Positions 58,431 through 64,000 of a stretch of 64,000 bases of DNA are shown in pieces. This DNA comes from Bradyrhizobium ontarionense (GTDB lineage: Bacteria > Pseudomonadota > Alphaproteobacteria > Rhizobiales > Xanthobacteraceae). Every line of letters starts with the position of its first letter. The stretch's first letter is position 1. The position numbers were made by a program, and so were the translations under genes. The stretch is taken from the NCBI RefSeq assembly GCF_021088345.1, contig NZ_CP088156.1, forward strand, positions 1,364,001 through 1,428,000, in the 5' to 3' direction. The notes under the pieces are model-generated. The model saw nothing but the letters and a program-made list of their open reading frames with translations. It searched no databases and had not been told where the DNA came from.

Positions 58431-59990
58431 TTACTGGTTGCTAAACGGGAAACACTGTCCGCCGGCAGTTTTCAACGTTCCGCACATCTTGTTGGCCTCT
58501 TCCTTCGTCGCGAAGGGGCCGACAGCCGCGCGGTACTTGACACCGCCCTTCTCGCCCAGGTCCATGCGCTTGATGATCGGTTCGTACTTGCCGAGCACGG
58601 CGCCGTACTTGTCCTGCACGGCCTTGTACGACGTCATCGCCTCGGTCTCGCTGGCCTGCGACGAGATCGACACCAGATAGCCGCCGGTGGCGCCGCTCGT
58701 CGTCTGCTCCGTCACCGGAACCGCGGTGGCGATGCGGGCGGGCGTGGTCGCCGGCATCGATGGTTGCGGCGTGAGCGACATCGGGGTGTCGTTGGTCGCG
58801 GACGCATTGGCATTGGCAGGTGATTTCTTGCCTGCCTTCGCCGGCCTGGTGGCAGGCGGCGTCGCCATGGCAGCACCGCCCGGATCGGCCGCCGGCTGAT
58901 TGCCACCGCTCACGGACAGCGTCTTGATCGGCCGCGGATCACTATTCGGCAGGATGCCGTTCGCGTTCGCCATTTGCGAGGGCATCCCGTTCGATGCAGC
59001 ACTTGAAGGCGACGTCGGAGCTCCATTCTGACTCAGCTGCGGGAACACGACCCGCGGATTGCCGCCGCGGGTATTGAGGTCCATCGGCGCCTCTTCGCGC
59101 GACACCAGCTTCTCGCCGCCGTCGTTTCCGAGCAGCCGGTCCGGCACCTTCGGTGTCGTATCCTGCTGCGCCATGATCTTGGTCGGGCTGTTATCGGCCC
59201 TGATGATCGGAGGCTCGCCGGTCCGGGCAGAGGACAGATAGGTCTTGTAGCCATAGGCACCGCCGGTACCCACGACCGCCAGAGCCAGCACCGCAAGGAC
59301 CGTGCTCATCCCGCCGCGACGGCGCGGACGCTCCTCTTCCTCGCCCTCGTCGTAGCCGTCCTGGTAGCCGTACTGACCGTCCTGGAACTCGTTGTCGCCC
59401 TGGTACCCCTGCTGATCGGAGCCCACCTGCCCGAACAGCGCATCGTCATAGCGCGTGGAGTCCTGCTCGTTGTCATCGAAGCCGCGGTTGTAATCGGCGT
59501 CGTTCTCGGCAAACCGGTGACGCTGCTCGCCGACGCTGTCATCGAGCTTGGACAACTGGTCGGCAAACTCCTGGTTCGGATAGCCCTGCTGCCGGGAGCC
59601 TGCGCCCGGTGCGAAATTCTGGTCGGGATAGCCTGGCTCCCGGCCGCGCGGATCCTGATAGCCGCCTTGGAAGGATTGCGCGGGTGCGGCCTGCGGCTCA
59701 CGTCCCATATCGGCGAAGGGGTTGGCGGCCGCGGGCTGCGGCGGCAGGTTCGGCGCACGTTGCATCCATGCCGGTGCACCAGCGGGAGGCATGCCGGCGG
59801 CCGGCTGTTCAGGGGGAGGAGCCGCGGGCCGGGCGGCCGCACGCGGGGTAGCGCGGCCCGACTGCGCAAAAGGATCATTCTGCCCGATCAGGCGGGCAAG
59901 CTCGGCGAGCGGATCGGCATCGGCCTGCTGGTTTCCACCGCGGCCGTAACCATCTGCGGGAAAGGGTCTGTCCTGGTAACGATCAGCCAT
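58431..59990 (-). CDS. SPOR-domain membrane protein
   Basis: The 519-residue protein has a long Pro/Gln/Gly/Tyr-rich cytoplasmic N-terminus, a membrane span at about 228-250 (VLAVLALAVVGTGGAYGY) preceded by RPRRR, a Pro/Ala/Ser-rich periplasmic linker, and a C-terminal SPOR domain (about 435-519; GGYLVSISSQASETEAMTSY, KYRAAVGPFATKEEANKMC). SPOR domains bind denuded glycan strands at the septum. The layout matches FtsN-like proteins of alphaproteobacteria, but assignment as FtsN is uncertain. It lies between argS and nagZ. Confidence 0.85.
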   Translation of the reverse strand: MADRYQDRPFPADGYGRGGNQQADADPLAELARLIGQNDPFAQSGRATPRAAARPAAPPPEQPAAGMPPAGAPAWMQRAPNLPPQPAAANPFADMGREPQAAPAQSFQGGYQDPRGREPGYPDQNFAPGAGSRQQGYPNQEFADQLSKLDDSVGEQRHRFAENDADYNRGFDDNEQDSTRYDDALFGQVGSDQQGYQGDNEFQDGQYGYQDGYDEGEEEERPRRRGGMSTVLAVLALAVVGTGGAYGYKTYLSSARTGEPPIIRADNSPTKIMAQQDTTPKVPDRLLGNDGGEKLVSREEAPMDLNTRGGNPRVVFPQLSQNGAPTSPSSAASNGMPSQMANANGILPNSDPRPIKTLSVSGGNQPAADPGGAAMATPPATRPAKAGKKSPANANASATNDTPMSLTPQPSMPATTPARIATAVPVTEQTTSGATGGYLVSISSQASETEAMTSYKAVQDKYGAVLGKYEPIIKRMDLGEKGGVKYRAAVGPFATKEEANKMCGTLKTAGGQCFPFSNQ

Positions 59991-60085
59991 CGTAATGAAG
60001 CGTCCCTGCGGGTGAGCCGCACATGCGTTCTAAGGCGGACCCTGCCAGATCGAGGCGCCCAACTGAAGTCGCGTGTTTCCCCCAA

Positions 60086-61882
60086 TCAGCGCATTGCATT
60101 AGGAGCATTAACGCCCAAGATCGCAAGTCCCGACGCCAGAACCGAGATGACGCCCTGAACCATGGCCAAGCGCGCCCTGGTCAATTCTGCATCATCATCG
60201 ATAATGAAGCGTAAATAGGGCAAATCCCGCCCCCGAGTCCAGAGGGCGTGAAATTCGCTTGCAAGATCATAAAGATAGAAGGCGATCCGATGCGGCTCGT
60301 GAGCCAGAGCCGCGCTCTCAACAATACGTGGGTACAGCGCCAACTGTTTCAAGAGGTTCAATTCGGCCGGATCCGACAGTTTTTCGAGGCTGGCCTGGCC
60401 AAGGAACGCGAACCGCGCGCCGGCATCCTCGGGAACGTCGGGGAAGATCTCCCGCGCATTGCGGAAAATCGAATGTCCCCTCGCGTGGCCATACTGGACG
60501 TAGAACACCGGGTTGTCGCGCGACTGCTCGATGACCTTGGCGAGGTCGAAATCGAGCACGGCGTCGTTCTTGCGGTAGAGCATCATGAAACGGACCGCAT
60601 CGCGCCCCACTTCATCAACAACTTCCCGCAGCGTCACGAAGTCGCCGGAGCGCTTCGACATCTTCACCGGCTCGCCATTGCGCAACAGCTTGACGAGCTG
60701 GACGACCTTGACGTCGAGCACCGCCTGCCCGGCCGTCACCGCCTTCACCGCCGCCTGCATGCGCTTGATGTAGCCGCCATGATCGGCGCCGAACACGTCG
60801 ATCAGGTCGGCGAAGCCGCGCTCGAACTTGTGCCGGTGATTGGCGATGTCGGATGCGAAGTAGGTGTAGGAGCCGTCCGACTTGATCAGCGGACGATCCA
60901 CGTCGTCGCCATATGCGGTGGCGCGAAACAGGAGCTGCTCGCGATCCTCCCAGTCTTCGACCGCCGCGCCCTTCGGCGGCGGCAGGCGGCCTTCATAGAC
61001 GTCGCCGCGCTCGCGCAGGAAATCGATGGTCTCGGAGACCTTGTTGTTTCCCTGCTTGATGAGCGAGCGCTCGGAGAAGAACACGTCATGCCTGATGTTG
61101 AGCGCCGCGAGATCGTCCTTGATCTCGGCCATCATCATCGTGATCGCCTTGTCGCGCACCACCGGCAGCCATTGCGCTTCCGGCATCGCCTTGAGCTTGT
61201 CGCCATGCTCGGCCACGAGCGCCTGCCCGACCGGCTTCAGATAGTCGCCGGGATAAAGTCCTTCCGGAATGGCGCCGATGTCCTCGCCGAGCGCCTCGCG
61301 ATAGCGCAGGAAGGCGGAACGCGCGAGCACGTCGACCTGGGCGCCGGCATCGTTGATGTAGTACTCGCGCGTGACGTCGCGGCCGGCGAACTGCAGCAGG
61401 CTGCACAGCGCATCACCGAACACGGCGCCGCGGCAATGGCCGACATGCATCGGCCCGGTCGGATTGGCGGAGACGTACTCCACGTTCACCTTCGGCGCGC
61501 CCGGAACCGGAGCGATCCGGCCGTATCCCTCGCCTTCGCGCAGGATCGTGCGCAGCGCCGCCGCCCAGACGGCCGGCTGCAGGGTCAAATTGATGAAGCC
61601 AGGGCCGGCAACGTCGACCTTCGCAACCAGCGCGTCGGCGCGTAGCCGCTCGGCAATCTGCTCGGCGAGATCGCGCGGCTTGGCTTTTGCCTCCTTGGCA
61701 AGCACCATGGCGGCATTCGTCGCCATGTCGCCGTGGCTCGGATCGCGCGGCGGCTCGACGACCACGCGCGAAAAATCGATGCCCTCCGGCCAGCCGCCGT
61801 CCTTGGCGAGCGCGGCGCAGACGGCATGCACGCGCGCGAGCATGTCCGCGAAAAGGTGGAGGTTGGAAGCTTGTTCGACCAT
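60086..61882 (-). CDS. argS: arginine--tRNA ligase
   Basis: This class I synthetase charges tRNA-Arg. The 598-residue protein has the N-terminal tRNA-recognition domain, [24 protein letters not shown] (HIGH motif as HVGH), [34 protein letters not shown] (KMSKS loop) and a helical anticodon-binding C-terminus. The ATG at 61882 fits. It is downstream of dgt and upstream of the SPOR gene. Confidence 0.96.
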   Translation of the reverse strand: MVEQASNLHLFADMLARVHAVCAALAKDGGWPEGIDFSRVVVEPPRDPSHGDMATNAAMVLAKEAKAKPRDLAEQIAERLRADALVAKVDVAGPGFINLTLQPAVWAAALRTILREGEGYGRIAPVPGAPKVNVEYVSANPTGPMHVGHCRGAVFGDALCSLLQFAGRDVTREYYINDAGAQVDVLARSAFLRYREALGEDIGAIPEGLYPGDYLKPVGQALVAEHGDKLKAMPEAQWLPVVRDKAITMMMAEIKDDLAALNIRHDVFFSERSLIKQGNNKVSETIDFLRERGDVYEGRLPPPKGAAVEDWEDREQLLFRATAYGDDVDRPLIKSDGSYTYFASDIANHRHKFERGFADLIDVFGADHGGYIKRMQAAVKAVTAGQAVLDVKVVQLVKLLRNGEPVKMSKRSGDFVTLREVVDEVGRDAVRFMMLYRKNDAVLDFDLAKVIEQSRDNPVFYVQYGHARGHSIFRNAREIFPDVPEDAGARFAFLGQASLEKLSDPAELNLLKQLALYPRIVESAALAHEPHRIAFYLYDLASEFHALWTRGRDLPYLRFIIDDDAELTRARLAMVQGVISVLASGLAILGVNAPNAMR

Positions 61883-61890
61883 GCCGCCGC

Positions 61891-63057
61891 CTAACGCAAA
61901 TCCGGGGTCGAGTCAAAAAGACGATGGTGCTCGGTTAGGGCGAAACGGTCCGTCATCCCGGCGATAAAATGGCTGATGCGGCGGGCGCGATCCCCCTCGC
62001 CCTCGCAGCCCTCCAGCCAGCCGGCCGGCAGCGTCGCGCCGTCCTCCTGATAGCGGCCGAACAGGTCGGCCACGATTCGCTCGGCGTCGCGCATCACCCG
62101 CATCACCCGCTCGTGCCGGTACATCCGCTGCCAGAGAAAGGCCTTGATCGTGGCCTCGTGCCCGGCGACCTCGCCCGGAAACGCCACCAGCGGGCCGGCG
62201 TGCCGCCGCACGTCGTGCGGCGACAGCGGTTGCGTCCGCTCGATCCTGCTCTGGGCCTCGGCGGCGACGGCCGCGATCAGATAGGAGATCAGCTCGCGCA
62301 CCAGTTCGGCGCCGCGCCTGATGTCGTCGAGGCCCGGATACTGGCGGTCGATCTCAGCGATCATGGCGGCGAGCAGCGGAACCTCCCTGAGGTCGTCCAC
62401 GGTGAACAGGCCGGCACGCAGGCCGTCGTCGATGTCGTGGGCGTCGTAGGCGATGTCGTCGGACAAGGCCGCGACCTGGGCCTCGAGCGAGGCGTAGCTC
62501 CGCAGCTCCAGGTCGAAGCGGGCATTGAACTCGGCAATCCCTTGCGGGACCGGCTGCTGCAACGGCCCGTTGTGCTTGACGATGCCCTCGAGCGATTCCC
62601 AGGTCAGATTGAGGCCATCGAAATCCGGATAGCGCTGCTCGAACGCGGTGACGATTCGCAGGGTCTGGGCGTTGTGGTCAAAGCCGCCATGCGCCTCCAT
62701 GCAGCGGTTGAGCGCCCGCTCCCCGGCATGACCGAATGGCGGATGGCCGATGTCATGCGCCAGCGCCAGGGTCTCGGTGAGATCCTCGTCGAGCCCGAGC
62801 TGGCGCGCCAGCGCGCGGGCGATCTGGGCGACTTCCAGCGAATGGGTCAGGCGGGTCCGGTAATGGTCGCCCTCGTGGAAGACGAACACCTGGGTCTTGT
62901 GCTTGAGCCGCCGGAAGGCGGTCGAATGGATGACCCGGTCGCAATCGCGGCGAAAGGGGCTGCGGGTGCGGGACGGCGGCTCGGCGAACAACCGGCCCCG
63001 GCTGCGATCGGGATCGCAGGAATAAGGAGCGCGGGGGGCAGCCATTCCAACCGACAC
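61891..63057 (-). CDS. dgt: dGTP triphosphohydrolase-like protein
   Basis: This HD-domain enzyme hydrolyses deoxynucleoside triphosphates to nucleoside and triphosphate. The 388-residue protein has [63 protein letters not shown] and [17 protein letters not shown]. That is the Dgt-like type 2 subfamily of proteobacteria. The start may be GTG at 63057 (AGGGA 10 bases upstream) or ATG at 63045. argS follows after eight bases, so the two are probably co-transcribed. erpA is divergent. Confidence 0.93.
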   Translation of the reverse strand: MSVGMAAPRAPYSCDPDRSRGRLFAEPPSRTRSPFRRDCDRVIHSTAFRRLKHKTQVFVFHEGDHYRTRLTHSLEVAQIARALARQLGLDEDLTETLALAHDIGHPPFGHAGERALNRCMEAHGGFDHNAQTLRIVTAFEQRYPDFDGLNLTWESLEGIVKHNGPLQQPVPQGIAEFNARFDLELRSYASLEAQVAALSDDIAYDAHDIDDGLRAGLFTVDDLREVPLLAAMIAEIDRQYPGLDDIRRGAELVRELISYLIAAVAAEAQSRIERTQPLSPHDVRRHAGPLVAFPGEVAGHEATIKAFLWQRMYRHERVMRVMRDAERIVADLFGRYQEDGATLPAGWLEGCEGEGDRARRISHFIAGMTDRFALTEHHRLFDSTPDLR

Positions 63058-63167
63058 GGGCGATTGTTCCCTTTGAGATTTGATTCCTCGACGCGAGCCA
63101 CTTAACTATGGGGAGTGCCCGACACCAAATGAATAGGGCATGACGAGCCTCCCGGAGACCATTTGCC

Positions 63168-63509
63168 ATGACTGAAGCCTCGACCGGCCCCGTCACCATC
63201 AGCGAACGCGCCGCCCGCCGCATCGGGGAAATCCTCGGCAAGGAGACGGCCGGCGCCATGCTGCGCATTTCGGTCGAAGGCGGCGGCTGCTCCGGCTTCC
63301 AGTACAAGTTCGACGTCGACCGCGCCAAGGCCGACGACGATCTGGTGATCGAGCGCGACCGCGCGGTCGTCCTGGTCGATCCGGCCTCGGTGCCGTTTCT
63401 CGCCGGCTCCGAGGTCGATTTCGTCGATGACCTGATGGGCGCCTCGTTCCGGATCAACAATCCCAATGCCACCGCCTCGTGCGGCTGCGGCACCAGCTTT
63501 TCGGTCTAA
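63168..63509 (+). CDS. erpA: A-type iron-sulfur carrier protein ErpA
   Basis: This 113-residue protein has ISERAARRIGEILG, the conserved cysteine in SVEGGGCSGFQYKF and the C-terminal pair in ATASCGCGTSF. The three cysteines coordinate a cluster for transfer to apoproteins. ErpA and IscA are similar; the position next to dgt is usual for the alphaproteobacterial ErpA. GGAG precedes the ATG. Divergent from dgt. Confidence 0.92.
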   Translation: MTEASTGPVTISERAARRIGEILGKETAGAMLRISVEGGGCSGFQYKFDVDRAKADDDLVIERDRAVVLVDPASVPFLAGSEVDFVDDLMGASFRINNPNATASCGCGTSFSV

Positions 63510-63527
63510 ACTCCCCTTCGTCTCGGC

Positions 63528-64000
63528 TCAGGCCTCGGCGGCCACGACAGGGCTGTCGGACGGCGCAAGACTGGGCGCCTCGACGCTCGATGCAGGCGTC
63601 CCGATCGCCTTCAGTATCGCCGCGACCATGGCCGGCTTGCGCAGCGGCTTGGCCAAAAAGTCCGTCATGCCGGCCTCGCGGCACTGCTTGATGTCGTCAG
63701 GGAAGGCGTTCGCGGTGAGCGCGATGATCGGCAGCTCGGCAAGCCGCCCACCCTTGGCCCGGATGGTCCGGGTCGCGGTGATGCCGTCCATCTCCGGCAT
63801 GCGGACATCCATTAGCACCAGATCGAACTCCTGTTCGTCCGCCGCCTTCACCGCCTGCAAGCCATCCGGAACGATGCATTTGTCGACCGCGAACTCCTGC
63901 AGCATCTTCGACACCACCATGCGGTTGGTGGCGTCATCCTCCGCGATCAGCACGCGCAAGGGACGGCCGAGCGCTTCGATCCGCGCCTTGAGGTCACCGG
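63528..64000 (-). CDS. C-terminal receiver domain of a hybrid histidine kinase (5' end outside window)
   Basis: The minus-strand frame stays open to the window edge (GDLKARIEALGRPL before RVLIAEDDATN), so the gene starts beyond base 64000. The visible part is a complete receiver domain: LIAEDDATNRMVVSKML, the phospho-acceptor in LVLMDVRMPEMDG, IIALTANAF, and the lysine in FLAKPLRKPAM. The preceding Arg/Leu linker is typical of hybrid kinases with a receiver after the ATPase domain. The kinase sensor and identity are not visible. Confidence 0.8.
   Translation of the reverse strand, partial: GDLKARIEALGRPLRVLIAEDDATNRMVVSKMLQEFAVDKCIVPDGLQAVKAADEQEFDLVLMDVRMPEMDGITATRTIRAKGGRLAELPIIALTANAFPDDIKQCREAGMTDFLAKPLRKPAMVAAILKAIGTPASSVEAPSLAPSDSPVVAAEA

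Overview
The window is chromosomal DNA of a high-GC alphaproteobacterium, almost certainly Bradyrhizobium or a close Nitrobacteraceae relative. The evidence is a core gene order typical of that group, several protein families common there (BrnA, DUF1127, DUF3597, DUF2189, a tandem set of small outer-membrane beta-barrels) and many dispersed palindromic intergenic repeats. This identification comes from reading the sequence; no database was searched. No prophage, insertion sequence, CRISPR array, rRNA or tRNA was seen.

Region 1 (1-13.7 kb) is housekeeping: cysK, tgt, asd, queA, two cyclophilins, coaD, gyrA, an HD phosphohydrolase and ssb. asd is preceded by what looks like a transcription attenuator. 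It has a TTGACG-17-TATGGT promoter, a nearly leaderless 23-codon peptide rich in Thr, Lys and Met codons, and an intrinsic terminator before the asd ribosome site. This is the most interesting element in the window. The tgt product lacks all four zinc ligands of its family.

Region 2 (14-19 kb) is an array of five paralogous outer-membrane beta-barrel genes. Four of the five have a clear intrinsic terminator, three share an upstream promoter-like element, and three share a cysteine pair. uvrA follows.

Region 3 (22-42 kb) is accessory and repeat-rich: a secreted Gly/Tyr-rich peptide, a class 3 lipase, a HAD phosphatase, a YVTN beta-propeller, an MxaD-like SRPBCC protein, a SEC-C protein, an AAA ATPase, an acyl-CoA ligase with a two-domain PPC protein, small DUF1127 proteins, a lytic transglycosylase, trmFO, a kinase-like protein fused to an acyl-CoA-ligase C-terminal-like domain, and two TauD-like genes. 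The second TauD-like gene has lost its metal-binding motif.

Region 4 (42-63 kb) is a long, mostly minus-strand core block. In transcriptional order it holds dgt, argS, a SPOR protein, nagZ, scpA, scpB, tatA, tatB, tatC, serS, a small gene, surE, pcm, nlpD, yajC, secD, secF and two homologues of mitochondrial complex I assembly factors (NDUFAF3 and NDUFAF6 types). Two plus-strand genes, a response regulator and a DUF815 ATPase, interrupt it. The block joins translation, chromosome segregation, wall recycling, Tat export and Sec export. The window ends with erpA and the receiver end of a hybrid histidine kinase.
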